From the NCBI GenBank assembly GCA_025765595.1, contig JAIVFH010000010.1, forward strand, positions 460,685 through 524,684: DNA of 64,000 nucleotides. Reading direction: 5' to 3'. This stretch comes from Obelidium mucronatum (lineage: Eukaryota > Chytridiomycota > Chytridiomycetes > Chytridiales > Chytriomycetaceae). Within the stretch, counting starts at the first letter, position 1. Every line of letters begins with the position of its first letter. Made by a program: the position numbers and the translations under genes. The notes under the pieces are model-generated. The model searched no databases. It saw only the letters and a program-made list of their open reading frames with translations, and had not been told where the DNA came from. Below, piece by piece: positions 1 through 13,914 of the stretch.

Positions 1-3000
1 TCCGTGCCCAAAGTACCTGTATCAAGAATTATTCACCGTCAAAAACTCGCTCTCCCAAAAATACTGTACATAAAAATAGATTTGGATTTCAGATTTTCCT
101 CCAGCTCGGTTTGCGTCGGCGCTCGGTTTGAAATACCTTTCCATTTGGGGTTTCTGGTAAAAGTTATCAGAACCCTTTTTTGAAGAAATAACTACTGAAT
201 CACCCTTTGAGGAACTTTGCAAATTGCTTCTCGGTATTCACCAAATCGCTACTGGGATTAAGCACGAAATAAAGATCGTCCTTGTCAACTACTGGGGTGC
301 TATGCTCTCCGGCAGCAGATGATAAAAGATCTCGTAGCATGCATAAGTTCGGAACTCGGGAAATTGAAGTCCCTCGAAGACATGGCAAACTTTCCCACGG
401 GATTGATTGCAGCTTTTTGTCCAGGACCAAAACCAAGTGGGGCCTCGTTACTTCCTCCGTAGTCTCTGACTCTAAGATGCGATGGCGATGAAACTTTGAA
501 ATAGATTCCCTAAGAGATGCTTCCATCTGCAGGAACAAAAAACAATCAAGCTTAAATCCCTGCTTTTCTCTCTTCTTTATGGAAATAGGAGACTCACTGC
601 GTCAATGTTAATTTCATCATACGCTATCGGGAATCCGGCGTACTGATATGCGTCCATCAAGTAGTAGAGAATATCCTCAACATCGAAAGGATCTGGCTCA
701 ACACCAAGTTTCAAAATCATACAACAAAGATCAAGATCCAATATAGGTGCTTTTGCTTTCGCTTTTCCTGATATTGCCTTGGTGAGTAATCCCTCCACCG
801 ATAACTTGAACTCGTTTAATGCACCGATATATACGGGCTTTCTAAAATCATCTCTGAGCAGTAAACCCTTCAATAACAACACCGTTAGCCCCTGCCACCA
901 AAAATCAGAGACTCCAGCAAACCCACCTTGAATCCCCCAATCCAGTACTTTTCTACGTGGCAAAGGAGGTCTTTTAATCTTTCATTCAATTCCCGCCTCG
1001 TTGTCCACCACTCGGTCTTCTCTTTTTGTGTTTGGGTTCGGTTTTCTGAGGCTATTCCAGCGGCGGTTTTTGCACTTAAATCGTTGCTAGAAATAATATC
1101 CACCATCTCTGTCAAGAGAGTCTCAAGGCCAAAACCGTCGTCTTCTCCTTCTCGTATTGCCTGTCTTTTCATTGGTAAACGAAAAGTGACAGGCGTGTTT
1201 CCCTGTGTTATACGGGTAATGTAGAGATCATCGAGGGAAGCTTCCGCTGAGAGACAAACGACAATCCAATTAGCCGGCAAGTTCTCAAGAACTGATGTGG
1301 CGAAATCAATCGGAGTCCAGCTCAATTCAAAGTTATGCCGCTCGAATAGATGTCCATCAGACCGCTTTTGGTATAAAGAGCCGAGAAGCTCGCGTTTGGT
1401 GGTTATTCCGTTGCTTTGGTCTAAGTAGAAAGCGGTGGCCAGCGACAACTCTTTTGACAGGATTTCCGATATGCCACCGGTAACATATGCGCGAATGATG
1501 TTCAAGAAAACAATTCGATGGCAAGTTTCGTAGACTATTTGAGTGGCACCATAAAGTTTGGCACAGGTGAAAGCTTGTTTCAGTAGGTCGTCCACCAGCA
1601 AAATACTCTTTTCCAATGCAGAAGGACCCTTGACTTTACTTTTGGAAGTAGTGGCACTCGCCGACTTGACAGGGACGCACCAAGGAATGGAGAATGCTAT
1701 TTTGGGGTCAGATATGCTTGAATATCTGCTTGATTTCAGGTGCAACTACAAACCAGAGTCGGGAAACATTTCTAGCAAGGGACTTCCGGCCAAACTATGA
1801 TAAAGCTTCTTGAACTTGATTGTTGAGAGTGCATTTAAATATTCAGCCTGCAAAAACAAAGCCAACAAGCGAATAAGAAATAATAAGATCAATGATGTCA
1901 TGATGGGAAAACAAACTTGTTCCAGCCCACGCTGAGGAGACTCTTGGACAGGGGCGAGGTACTTTTCCGCTTTTTCCAGCTTTCCTTGCAAGCTTAAGAC
2001 TCGGCCGATTCGACTAAGTACTTCCGTTTTCAAGAACGAGAGCCCATAGCACCTGAGGTCTATCAGAGCAAAGAGTTATATTTCCCATCAATAAAAAGCG
2101 ACAAATCGTCATACCGTCGGATGATTTGGTGTCAATGCTTCCTGACTTTTTCGTGGGCGTGGTCGGAACCTTTCTTTCTTTTGGAGAACTTAAATAACAT
2201 TGTGAGAAAGAAACGAAAAAACTGACATGATCCAACTTACCCTTCAATGGAGTGGGAACTTTCGAGTTCGACCAACGACTTAAACGTCATAGCTTCTTCG
2301 AGTTGGGAATTGGCAATTGTGTACAAGTTAAGAGCCGAATCCAAGTCATCTTCCTTGAGCAGTAAGTCCCCTTGTCGAACCAGCAAAATTACCGCTTCCG
2401 ACGCCGATGGTCTCATCTGAAACCAATTTAGCAGACATTTACTTCAGGAGATTAGAATAATCACCTGTAACTCTTCCGTTAACTTGAGCTCGGTCCTGCT
2501 GTCCTCCAACAGTCCACGCCTACACTTCAATTCCCCAAGATTTGCAGAAAATATTTGCTTATAAGCTGGAGAATGGGATGTCTCCGCCACAGACTCCCCA
2601 AGCTTGAAGAAATATTCAGCCTCGCCGACAGAGCCTCGAATTATCAAAAGAGATCCGACCCAAGAACAGTATTCAAAATATCTCTATAAATTGAACAATT
2701 TTTAAAAGTATCCATTCATGAAAACGTGATCCAAGCTACCTGCGCAATCTGGAATCGTGATGTCTTAGACAACGAGTCTTTGGACGTCCATAGCTTATTC
2801 AGTTTGCGGATACAGCTCATACCCTCGTTTATAGATTCTGCTAGATTTCCCTGTAATATGCAGCTGTCAGCCAAAGTGGCCGGAGAAAAATTAACTACCT
2901 TGAAGAAGAGCAGGTTGGAATTCACAAATTGAGAAAAGGAAGGAATCAAGCTATTCGGAGACAGTCACTGGAGAATCCTTCATCAAAAAAGTCGAGCGGC

Positions 3001-6000
3001 TGTTTACGAATTTTAGCTCGAGTAATAGCATTTGGGACTTTCAATTACCCCTGATCGACATCTCCAATATTGCAGAAGTAATGAGCATAAAATAATTTCC
3101 ATGTTAAAGCAGCATCCTCGCCAAGGGGCGCGCTTGTTTCAATGATCCCCTTCGCTTGAAGGTACGCTTGCCCTGCCTTCCCGCTGTATCCCAGACGCAA
3201 ATACAGGTGACCAATTACACACAAATTATGAACGGCTAATATACCATTCTTTCAGATTTTTTGTGTTTAAAGATCGCAATTATTCATGAAATACCTTTTG
3301 TTGGAGCGTCGGTGTCGAATAGTTGGAGTAATCGAAGAATTAACCTCCTTGTATGAATCTGATTCAGCTGTTCGTTTATATGCCCAAATGCTTCAGCGAG
3401 GGTTTCTAGTGTGCGTGTAAGTCGAAAATTGAGAAAACCGGCAGTTCCCTACCAAGGTTCTTGTATGCTTCATCCAAAGCAAAAAACTTATTTTTGAGGT
3501 GAGTGATACATTCGTCGGATTCTTAACAAAGCAGCGTTATACAGCTGAATGAGGATCACTGGTTATACACTTACTTGAAGGAAATGGATGAACTCCAAAA
3601 AGAACTCTCTTCCACAATTTAAGGGCGAGGAGCAAGGATGGTCCACCAAGAGATCCATTCTCATTCAAACAAATCCCCAAGGTTCGTATGCGCAAAAGCC
3701 AATTCCGAGGCAGCGCAGTCGCCCACATCTGAGTCATCGTCCCACCGTGATGGCTTAAAAGTACCGCATATGGTAAGAAAAACGAAAAAAAAAAAACAAG
3801 AAAGAAACCTCCCGAACCTCTTCTATGTACATCGATAACACGTCAATGGCCTCGTTGCAGTATGTGACGGCTTCATTCAGGTCTGGACAATCAGCTAATC
3901 GGTGCAAATTCGCCTTTTGAACAAGACATCTGACAAAAGCATCAGACCAGTGAAGCCTTACGAAAAGGACCAACCTTCCTCGTCGAACCGGGTTTTGGCC
4001 ACGTTCAGTCAAATCAAGTATGATCTTCATCACATCTTCAATTTTCTGGCCGTCAACTTTCCCATTCGCCAAATATTGCATTAAAAACTGCAGTTCATAC
4101 TCCAGCAAAGCAAGCGACGAAGAAGTATCAACTGGAAAGGATATCAGAGATGTCAAGCGAATGTCGCCATTCGATTGAGAATTCAGTACTTTCATGGCCT
4201 TATCCAGGGATTTTCGAAACGCAGCATCTTTAAGCGACACTTTAATATCGTTTCCCACCGCGTATTCCAACATTCTCTGGTAGGCCTAGAACGCACTCCT
4301 TGATATAAGAAAAGTCAATAAATGAGATAAACTGTGGTTCAGGGTTTTTTTGTTTCACCTCCATGTTGTTCAGAGAATTTGCGCACATGGCAACAGCTTC
4401 ATATCGCTTTAGTCAACATCTGCTTAAACTCTCCAATTTTCAAGGGAGTATCCGAACCATCAAGGCACAGCGTTAGCTGACTACATGATGCTTTCAGCCA
4501 GTCTTGAGCACGCTCATAGTCTCTGCTTCTGTATAATTCAGTTCCAACATTATAGCACGTTGTTGAAATCCAAGTCAATCCATCCCAAAAAGATAACCCA
4601 GACGATATCTGAACAGCCGCCTGCAGCTCCTGACAGGACTCAAACAAAGCGCGAGGACGATGCTTCTGCGCGCACTTGAAGACGCTCAAGTACAAGCTGA
4701 TGATTGAGGGAATTAATTTTCTGACCACGCCTTCATCGGGAAAGATTTGGGACCGATTCATCCACCAGTTGAAGCATTTCAAAGAGCTCGAAAGAATGCT
4801 TTCTAAACTTTTGAAAGAGAGTCCTTCTTGTCCATTGGATTGGTCCGACATGACACCATCCACAGTCGCCAACCCTTTTTTTAAAACTTCAAGAATACGA
4901 CCATAAAGTCGGGAAACCTCTTTAAAAGTGTCCTTGCGACATTTCCTGCGTCGATGAATCCAAAAGGTGGTTCAGATGTTCGATGGAATTGTTGACTAAG
5001 CGGCCTTCGTTTTCAAGTTCAGACACAGGGCATTGTCCATTAACAAAAGAGTCGATTTCAATCAAAGAAACAAGAGCGGCGGCAAGGCATGCAGATGATG
5101 AATCAGAGTCAAGCACTGTTTTCGATATTTGTCGCGCAAGAACACAAACACGAGCAGACAGGACAACATCATCGAGCTAAAAAGGAATCAACAAAAAAAA
5201 ACACAAGCTTATAAAAATAATAAGTAATCAAACCTTCTTGGAAGAATGGAAACAGTGATCCATCATCAGTACAACTTTGTGGCCCACTTGATTAACTGGT
5301 ATTTGCTTATTTTCAAAGGCGTCAAGGACCCATATATAAAAGTCGGAGAGAGCTTCGCGTTCAATTTTTTCAAACACTGTTGCGGCGACAGTTGAGATTG
5401 ACGAAAGAAACTCATAAATGAATATACCTTGAATGGATTTTTCAAAAGAAACAGCTGATCGAAGAGACAGATCCGCAAATATATCAGGAGTAAATGAATT
5501 CGAGTGGACCAAGAACCGAATACTCAAATAACGGCACCGAAATGCAGCCAATGGTGCTGAATTTGCAGTGAGAAATCGGTGGTAGGACATCGGCTAACAT
5601 ACCCAGCAACGACGAGGAAACCTTTTGCAGATATCTGAAAATAACATCAAACATGCGACAGCTCAAAGCAGGATCGACTGCCTTTAGTTCTTCACACCAA
5701 TAAAACAGGCCAAACTTTCCAAGAATGAGGCGATCAATAATCTAGGACGAACAGTCAACAATTGAAATTACAAGCGAATGGAGACAGTTACTATTGAATG
5801 CTTTGTGTATCCTTTCTTGATGGCGCATTTAGAGAATTAAATAACATCGCTGTGGCAAGCGATGCAGGTGGACCAGCGCACCAGGGTGGATGTTCGCCAG
5901 GCGGTGATTGATTAGTCACATAAATAAGCATTAACTCTTGATTTGGAATAGTTGCTGTAACCAAATTAGGTTTGACGATTTGGGTTTGCGTCGCACTGGA

Positions 6001-7152
6001 CTTTGCGCGAACTGTGGCGCTTTTAGAAGACAAAGGGCGACTGACAGCAGAACCATTCATGTTATCCAACGGTTCAGATACTGAAATTCTAGAATGGGAC
6101 CGATTTCAATAACGTCTCGGCATGTAAAATCTAAAAACGTGGTAGCGTAACTCAGAAGGAGACAAGCGGGATGACTGTTTTCATACCTGATTGGCTTCAA
6201 TTAATCGAGTGATAACGTTTGAAAGCGCCTTTTCTGTTTCAAAATTCCAGTAGCTTGCGCGAAAGTACCCATCCGCCTTTTTGGTAAAGTCAATAAACTT
6301 CTGGTCAAATCCAGATTCATGGCGTTCCAATTTCTCCAAGCTATTCGCAGCGTCGGCGCATATTTGAGTAATAACAGAAAAATAGCACGATTGTGATTGA
6401 GATTCTGATGTCGCGTCTTTTACAACAGTCGGTTGATTCGGGAGGTTCCGTTGACCAGGACCACTTCGCTGGGCAATATTAACCTTTACGAAATTCACTT
6501 TAGATTTCATTGGTTTCACATTCTCAACGGAAACGGATGTGGCATTTTCTTCTGGTGAGGGCCCAGTGGTGGGAATCGTGTTAAGGGTTTTACACAACTG
6601 ATGCAGCAGTTTCAACGCGAATGATTTTAAAGTGCGAAGCTCCAAGGAAAGACCCAGATTGACGTTTTTCATTGCATCTGTGATGTTTGATATTGAATCC
6701 TTCGTCACTAGCGTTGAAGCTGACTTCTTGTGGTTCAGATGGAGGTTGTTATTGGATATGGCCAACAACGGCGCTAGACGCGTTCTAATTCGGGCGGCGA
6801 GCTCAAGGGTACATTTTGAATAGTCTGAGACCGATTCAAGGAGAGTCTCAAGCGATGTCGCATGTTCTGCAGCTGCGGTACGAGTACTGCTTGGTTTCAA
6901 ATTGCTGGCACTAGCTGCTGCAGTCATGGCCCATTAACCAAAGTATGCTAAGCAAATAGAACATAAGACTCACCTTTTGAACGAGGTTTCAATGTGCTGT
7001 TTGTCATGGTCCTCGCTTTTATCTGGCATAGCTTGATATCAACGCCGACTGAAACATATCGCATCTTTCAAAAACTCACTTTTGGCTCCGTGATGCTGCT
7101 GTCCTTATTTTGTGAGGCTGAGGTGCCCAGCACTTTTCGAGATGTTGACATA
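1..7152 (-). CDS. ESP1: separase (ESP1-type peptidase C50), C-terminus cut by window edge
   Basis: Caspase-like cysteine protease that cleaves cohesin at anaphase. Start ATG at 7152, followed by two short exons that splice at GTGAGT donors. The large N-terminal part is helical and poorly conserved. The C-terminal part shows separase signatures: VFRLPMKRQ near 1170, LVLVLDKKLQSIPWESLP followed by RVPNLCMLRDLL near 340-450, and WKGISNRAPT near 100-150. The last exon in the window (16 to 1) reads YFGHG, which contains the catalytic His; the catalytic Cys lies beyond the edge. Clear intron ends: 17-69, 154-203 and about 530-590. No frame breaks noticed. The order and spacing of the motifs make separase very likely; exon limits in the N-terminal half are approximate. 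Confidence 0.93.
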
Positions 7153-7310
7153 ATGAATAGTAAATATGATGAATTGGAAATAAAACTGTATTAATATGCA
7201 CTTATTATATATTTTCATTCACTATACCACTTGATAATAATGTGATTGGAATTTTTTTCAGTAGTAAAATAACGTAACTAGAAAAACTTAATTCCGAACA
7301 CGCTGCCTCT

Positions 7311-7488
7311 CCGTAAGTGCAGTGGTTGCGCATCAATTCTACCTGCGCCTCCAATTAACGCAGCTCTGCATGAAATTTGGCTCGATCAGGAGCTCGATCA
7401 GCTGCGGCTTGAGTACGATCTGCTACGGCTCTCTGCTGCGACTTGAGCGCCGTCTGCTGCTGGTATCTTGGCTTGATGCTTGAACAAT
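7311..7488 (-). repeat. decayed coiled-coil repeat, copy I
   Basis: Read on the minus strand this segment runs from a KHQAKI-like start to a conserved end, LEAQ(V)ELMRNHCTYG. It is homologous to copy II about 400 bp away. An in-frame stop (TAA) sits directly before LEAQ. It looks like a remnant of a heptad-type coiled-coil gene; no intact ORF is present. Confidence 0.45.
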
Positions 7489-7704
7489 GACTTTGTCAGC
7501 CATCGTAGCCAAGATGATGTCTCCATAACTGGAGGAACAACAACGTCAACAACCCGGGTGGGAATTGCGACTGAGGGTTCAGTCCGTTGGTTGCGATTGA
7601 AGTTGGAATTTGGCAGGTTGTACCGGAATAATCCGATGGACTCATCCGCTCAGACATATACTAATTGTTAAATCTTATGCCCAGACGCTCTGTCGTGCCA
7701 TACC

Positions 7705-7940
7705 ACCGCAAGTGCAGTTATTGTGCATCTGTTCCGTCTGCGCCTCCAATCAAAGTATTGCTTCTTGAAATTGGAGACGGTCAGCAATGCGCTCAGCTTC
7801 AAGTACCGCTATTCTGGCGCGGTCGGTGGCAGCCTGAAGTTCAAGTGCTGCTATTCTGGCGCGGTCGGTAGCACGTTCAGCTTCAAGTGCCGCAACCTGC
7901 ATTTCAAGTACTGTAATCTTTGCCTGATGTTTGAAGAAGT
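7705..7940 (-). repeat. decayed coiled-coil repeat, copy II
   Basis: Minus-strand translation gives KHQAKITVLEMQVAALEAER, then two further heptad-like units containing ATDRARIA, then a stop (TGA) and LEAQTEQMHNNCTCG. It is about 57 bp longer than copy I because of extra heptads. The stop stands at the same place as in copy I, so it predates the duplication, or it marks an intron boundary (both copies have GGCGCAG just after it). Confidence 0.45.
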
Positions 7941-8555
7941 AGCAATATTTGCAAGCACAAACAGGGCTTATGAGACGACTACAGCTTCACAGGACTGTTG
8001 ATCCAGCACTCGAAACATGGTTGGCAAGAATTCCGCAGCCAGAAAAGCCCCAGCCGTTGAGTACGGACAATCAGCATCTATTACAAGGGGTTGAAGGGAG
8101 ACGGATGACAAGTGAGCCAGAGCCAAAACGGAATATTTCAACAGCCATACAAAGCAGTACCCTATTCCCAATTTCTTGCATATTGATATCTAACTAAACA
8201 GTGATTTTATTTTTCTATGAAGTGAAAGACAGAGTTGTGGTCGGGTTATTTTAAGCTTGATGAGTTTCAGGGGTTTCACTTTCTCACTCTCCACCACCAG
8301 GAAATAAACAAAAACAAGGCCACAAAACCACCGAGCAGTGGAAATCTTTTTTGCGCGTTTTTTTGTGGTGTCGCCTAAGTTAGACAGTAAGGATGATATG
8401 TTGGAATAAGTTTATATTTTTAATCAAGCCAACATGAAGTCAGAAATAATCGTTTTCAGTTGCATTAGTTATTAGCTTTTCGAAATAAAACGGAATATAC
8501 ATAAGATCGTGATTTGTAAAAGAGGCTGTTGTTTCACAATTCTCTCTACGCAAAA
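7941..8555. other. intergenic, AT-rich
   Basis: No coding segment with family support. Short ORFs exist on both strands but lack recognisable motifs. The stretch directly before 8556 is the presumed promoter of the first LRR membrane gene. Confidence 0.5.
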
Positions 8556-10132
8556 ATGCGTTTACCTTTCAGCCAGCCCAACAACCAGAACGCCTCAACC
8601 CATCCACAACAACAGCAAAGAATGATATCTCTATTCCGAATCTTTCTAGCAGTTGCATTGGTTGCAGCAATCGGCGCAGCAACATGGATAGTCATCATGA
8701 AGAGCTTCAACAGTTCCCAGCAACAGCAGTTGGCGAAAGGACTCGATGGCTGCTTTGACCCCATATCCGGTGATCCCTTTTCACTGTTTGCGTCTACAAA
8801 TGATCCCGTCTCGCAGACATCCGGCGAATGCGAGGCGTTGAAGGACCTAGCAGTGAGGTTTGGGTTTGGGTGGATTGACGGGTCGCTGTGTCTGCAGAAT
8901 GTGAGTAATGAAGACGTTTTTCTGAACGAAGCAACTGGTTGTTGGAAGTTAAAAATCGGGACTCTCTTTAGACTACGATTGTTAATCCTGCCGATTCGTC
9001 ATCGTTCTTGCAAGCGGGGTTTTGCGATCCCACCACGGTTTACTCGTTTCGTGTTTATAATCCGCCAATCCCGCTTTCAGAGTATCCGAATTCACTTTTG
9101 TCGTTTAGAAAGTTGTGGGGGCTGGGGCTTCATAATGCGTTCTATGGGAGTAAAGTTTTGGATCCTTTGTTCAAAACTTTGGCGACGCCGCCGTACCTTG
9201 CGGTTCTGTAAGTTGTTAAAACCTGAAAAAAAAGCGGGGGTGAATTAATGTCCCCCCCCAAAAGAAACTTGACGGGTTCAGTAGAGAATCAGAAAAACAA
9301 TTCCAGAATCATGAGCGGCGAGATACCCGAGATTCCAAGGAATCTAAAGTTTTTGCAAGCAATCTTTTTAGCAAATAACAACTTTTCTGGATCAATTCCT
9401 TCTTCGTTGTCGGATACTATTGGATTGATGTATGTTGGTTTTTATTATTTTGTTTTGATATACGTGATTAAAAATAATTCCAGAACTTTCGCAAATAATA
9501 CGTTCTTGTCTGGCCCGTTACCTGCATCTTCTATTCAATTGAAATCTCAAACTCCTCAATGGACAAACACGATGCGTTGCAATTTCAATGGCACGGGACT
9601 TTGTGTTCCTCCGAATTGGAAGTACCAGCCAGCTTGTATCAGAACGATAGCCAACTCAATACCGACATGTTCCAATGACTCGTTACCTGTTTCTTCTGCC
9701 CCTGTACTTGGAATTGATCCTCGGGATCCAGGGCCTCTCCTTCTCCAGCCTTTTCCCGATTCTCAGGACAATACTCCTGCCTTTGGCAGCTTTAGCGACG
9801 TTCTTCGATATGCAGGAATATCGATATTCTTTATGATTGTATTGGCTGGAACTTGGATCTGGTGGAGGAATCGAATGTACAGGGATGCGTATAACCGAGC
9901 GCTCACACAGGAGCAAGAACGGCAGCAAGTTGAGGAGAGGCGGCGGATGGAGGAGTTTGAGTTGCCCGAGTATACTCCTGCGTTACCAGAATATCACCAT
10001 AATGCAACTCCTGGAGCTAGTACTGGTGGGGTAGTTTCTGAAAGGAGGGAGGAAGCGCCGTTCATTGTGAGCACTGGGGGGACCCATGGCACGGGAACAG
10101 ATTCTGAGCGAAATCCGCGGACCGTCTCGTGA
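8556..10132 (+). CDS. LRR ectodomain protein with two membrane segments (family member A)
   Basis: First of five paralogs in the window. A Gln-rich cytosolic N-terminus is followed by a membrane segment (about residues 23-45). The ectodomain has a GCFD motif, a block with FLQAGFCDPTTVYSFRVYNP, HNAFYGS, LRR units (SGEIP, ANNNFSGSIP, LSGPLP) and the family signature LCVPPNW..QPACIR. A second membrane segment (AGISIFFMIVLAGTWIWW) leads to a cytosolic tail with LPEYTPALPEY. Introns: after LCLQN (gtgagt), after LAVL (gtaagt; contains a C8 run) and after DTIGL (gtatgt). The first ATG in frame is at 8556. This is the only family member on the plus strand, 13 kb from the others. Function unknown; the layout suggests a cell-surface sensor or adhesion protein. 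Confidence 0.8.
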
Positions 10133-10196
10133 TCTGTGCCAGTGTATATAATTTGCCAATATTATAATTTGTTGCTTTATTTGTGAACTCCCCGAA

Positions 10197-13100
10197 ATGG
10201 CCTCGCGACCGCCGCTGATCGGCCTTGGCAGCAGCGGCCACTCTGCGCACTCGCCGCCCGCGCAGCGCCACCAGTTGCCGGTGTCGTCGCAGCATTCGAC
10301 GCAGTCGACTTCTTCCGCAAACACGCCGCACTCAAACCCGACCACAACCACGTCGCCGACGGCGTCGTCGCCCGGCGACGCAAAGAAGCTTTTTTCGCTC
10401 AAAAACATGTTCAAAGCGCCGCCGCCGCCGCCGAACCAAAGCCACAGCCACAGCCACAGTCCGCAGGCGTCGCTCGTGCCGCCGTCGTCGTCGGCGTTTG
10501 CGGCGCTGTTTCCGGACTTGAAGAATGCCCCGAGGGCGCTGAAGCCGTCGGCGGACGACGAAGTCGAAGTGCTGGTTTGTGTGTTGTTTCACAGTGGATG
10601 TGGTCACTCAAACTGACCACCCAAAAACAACTCAGTCAATCACTGTCCACTCATTCACCGAAAGCAAAACGATTAGCATCCTGCCGACAAGCGACGGGCT
10701 CATGATCCGCTTCGAGATCTTCCGTGCCTTTGATATTCCCTATGCTGAAATGCAGCAAGGGACCTTCAGTCTGTTCAATTCAAAGCATTTCGGCGCATGT
10801 ATGTACTTCTTCTTCATCCGTTTCAGAATCTGAATTTGTAGACAATCTAACGAGCCGTGGATCAGCCGCCCCTGAATTAACCGATTACCGATCTCTATGA
10901 ACTCTGTCGACACTCACTTGTCCCGAATTTGATTATTATACCAGCAGGACAATCACGACACTCTGTTCATCAAGATATTGGTGCTGATGGCCATGATTCA
11001 GTCAGATCACAATCACCATTCACGCATCAAAACCAAAACTGGCGCCTCTCACTATGCATTCGAATATCACCGAGGAAGAAGAGTTTATTCCTCGAAAAAT
11101 AGTGGAAACTCCGACGACTTCAGTCACCCACTTCATTCACACCCTGGAGGAGAGTTTCCGCTGCCAGCTGTGCCGATTCCCACATCAGATTCTATACATG
11201 ATGATCCAATAGCCACATCTCTGACTGTGTTTGCTAATAAACCTCTGCCAGAAACACCTCTGCCAGAACCACCTCTGCCTCCCTTACCACCGACTGAACA
11301 GCGTGGAAGTTCATTTCCATCACCCCCAGGGAACTCTCTCACGTCCACTCACAAGGAAAAAACTCTTGAAACGGGCTACCCAGATTACAAAAGCACACCG
11401 CCGTGACTCGTCACCAACAGAACTATTACCGTCCAGAACTATTACCGCCACCACCACCAGCAAGAGCACAAACACAAAAACAGCCACCGCGTCGCCGCCT
11501 TCGACAAACATTTGAATACGAAAACCTCAAAGAAAACGTCAGAGTCTTTGGAATCCGACCGAGTCCATCCCGAATCATTGATAACCTCACTGAATATTTC
11601 CCTGAAATTATCCTCCTCAGTGACGAAGATGATGATGCCATTGAAAACAGCGATAATGATGATGAAGACACTATAAACAGAAAACGAGCCGAGAAACTAG
11701 AGCGGCCCGCGAGTGCATCCGCTGTGTTGATGAAACGCGAGACTGTCCGGTTATTAAGGGATCATACTGTCCAGCAACAACAGAGAGAATCTGAGACCCT
11801 GGGGAGGTCACTTGGTAGGAGAGTCACGAAACTCGTGGGGGCTGTGAATGCGTGGAGTGGAACAGTGGAAAGGCGGCAGCAGCAGCAGCGAGTTCCGGGT
11901 AGTTTGAACGCATCTCCATATGCAACCTTGTCGAGGCTTGGAAACGAAAGCGCTGTCATCAAGGAAGAAGACGTATCACTACCAGCCGCAGCATCACAAG
12001 AAAAAGTTTTGAATCAGGAGCAAAACACTGACACCACCACCGACATACCTCAAGAAGAAGAGATTATCGAAGAGGAAGCCCAAGTTCCTTTCGGCGACTC
12101 GTTTTCAGACGCAGGCGGTGGCGAAGGCGAAGGCCCCCAGCGCCTCGTTTCAATTGAATGGAAACGGAAACTATCGGTACTCGGTTCCTCAGGAGGACTC
12201 TTTGTTTCAATTGATTCAAGTGGTTCAGACGATTCAACGGCGCCTGGAACTCTTGGAAGAAAGAGCACGAGCGGCGGCGAGGAATTAGCATCCACCGACC
12301 AACCCCCGCTGGTCCCTCGGAAGACCACGGGATCTATCGATTCGCTGTTACCCCCACTACTGACCAACAGGTCACGCAAGAGTTGGAAAGGGTATCGAGT
12401 TGTTTGCGATTCACCCATGACGGATGCGGCTATGGATTCTTGGATCCCGGATGTCTCTGGTTCCGACAGCGAGAGCAATGACCAAACAGACGCATTCGAT
12501 TACCCAAACGCTGCAGCCGCCGCCACCGTCGCCGCAGCTGCGGAGTCTATTGAAGTCCCAGACGTAGTCTCACCTCTCGAGAACCCGACAATAGCCAACC
12601 AACTACGAACCAACACATGGGGCCTCCCCAAACAAGTGAAATGGACGAAAGGACACATGATTGGACAAGGATCGTTTGGGAAAGTTTATTTTGGTGTCAA
12701 TTTGTCGACGCAAGAATTGATGGCAGTGAAGCAAGTTCAATTGGTGCCATTGAAAGTAGGGGCAGGTCCTGCGCTTGTGAATCGGAATCGTAAACTGTTG
12801 GATGCGTTGAATGTAGAGATTTCGTTGTTGCGGGAGCTGCAGCATCCGAATGTTGTGAATTATTTAGGTGAAGCGTTTTTTTTTCTCTTGTGGTTTGTCG
12901 GTCTGAGCTTCGACTTTTTTTTTCCCCCCTTGTATACAGGATTCGATGTCCACGAGAACCTGGTAAGCGTATTCCTAGAATACGTTGACGGCGGCTCCCT
13001 CGCCTCGATCCTCTCCCGTTTCGGTAAATTCGAATACGAAATGGCTCAATCCTTCACATGCCAAATCCTCTGCGGCCTCGAATACCTACACGACCGATGC

Positions 13101-13754
13101 ATCATCCATCGCGACATTAAAGGCGCCAATATCCTTGTGAATCATTTGGGGGTCGTTAAAATCGCTGACTTTGGGATCTCCAAGAAGAACGAATATAAAT
13201 ATCAACCGAATGCGCGGCTGTCGTTGCAAGGGACAGTGTATTGGATGGCGCCTGAGATTATGCTGAATCAGGGCGGCGCCGGCGGCGGCGGGGTTGGGTA
13301 TAACTCGAAAGTAGACATTTGGTCGCTTGGATGTGTAGTGTATGAAATGTTGGAGGGGCATCATCCGTGGACTGGGTTCAATGAGATGCAAATCATGTGG
13401 AAGGTTGGGAAAGAGCATCGAGCGCCGGAGTTGACGGATGAGTTGTCGGATGATGTCAAGTTGTTTTTGAAGCTCTGTTTTGCCTTGTATGTGGTTTTTT
13501 GTTTTTTCTATGTCTGGTTTTCTTGTTTCTGACGTTGTTTTTTTTTTTTTAAACTTATTTTATTACTTCTTTATAGTGAACCGGAAAACCGACCTTCAGC
13601 TAGAGAACTTTTGAGTTCGAATTTCGCAAATGTCGAGCCGCTTGACTTTAATTTTGAGTTTTGGCTTAAAACGGCACAAGCCCGGCGGGATTCTATGGAT
13701 GACAATAATGACGACGACGATGACATGTTTTCGAGTGACTGTGATTCAGAATAG
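10197..13754 (+). CDS. BCK1: BCK1-like MAP kinase kinase kinase
   Basis: Serine/threonine kinase at the head of the cell-wall-integrity MAPK cascade. Long Ser/Pro/His-rich N-terminus; an early conserved segment around ILPTSDGLMIRFEIFRAFDIP; then VFGIRPSPSRIIDNLTEYFP, matching the motif that precedes the kinase domain in BCK1 proteins. The kinase domain (12640-13620) has a GQGSFGKVYFG loop, AVKQV lysine, HRDIKGANILV catalytic loop, ADFGIS and WMAPEI. Two introns interrupt it (about 12867-12940 and 13486-13576). Exon 1 splices at 10575 (gtttgt) to a cag near 10635. Between about 11340 and 11400 the frame changes without a good donor: a non-canonical intron or a one-base indel. Ends EPENRPSARELL plus an acidic tail. 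Identity is strong; 5' exon structure uncertain. Confidence 0.88.
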
Positions 13755-13914
13755 AAAAAATAAAAATAATAATGCTTGATAATTTATGGTAGAAGACGCA
13801 TGGAAACCTTGTAGTAGTTTATTCTTTGGCAACAATGGACCTTGTAAATCAGTGGGTGGCGGTATAATACACTTGTGCGATTTCTTTGATAAAAAGAGAT
13901 CAACACAACAAAAG

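Noticed and set aside
10225..10521. Arg-rich ORF in the BCK1-like N-terminus
   Set aside because: Alternative frame of a GC-rich Ser/Pro-coding stretch; composition artefact.
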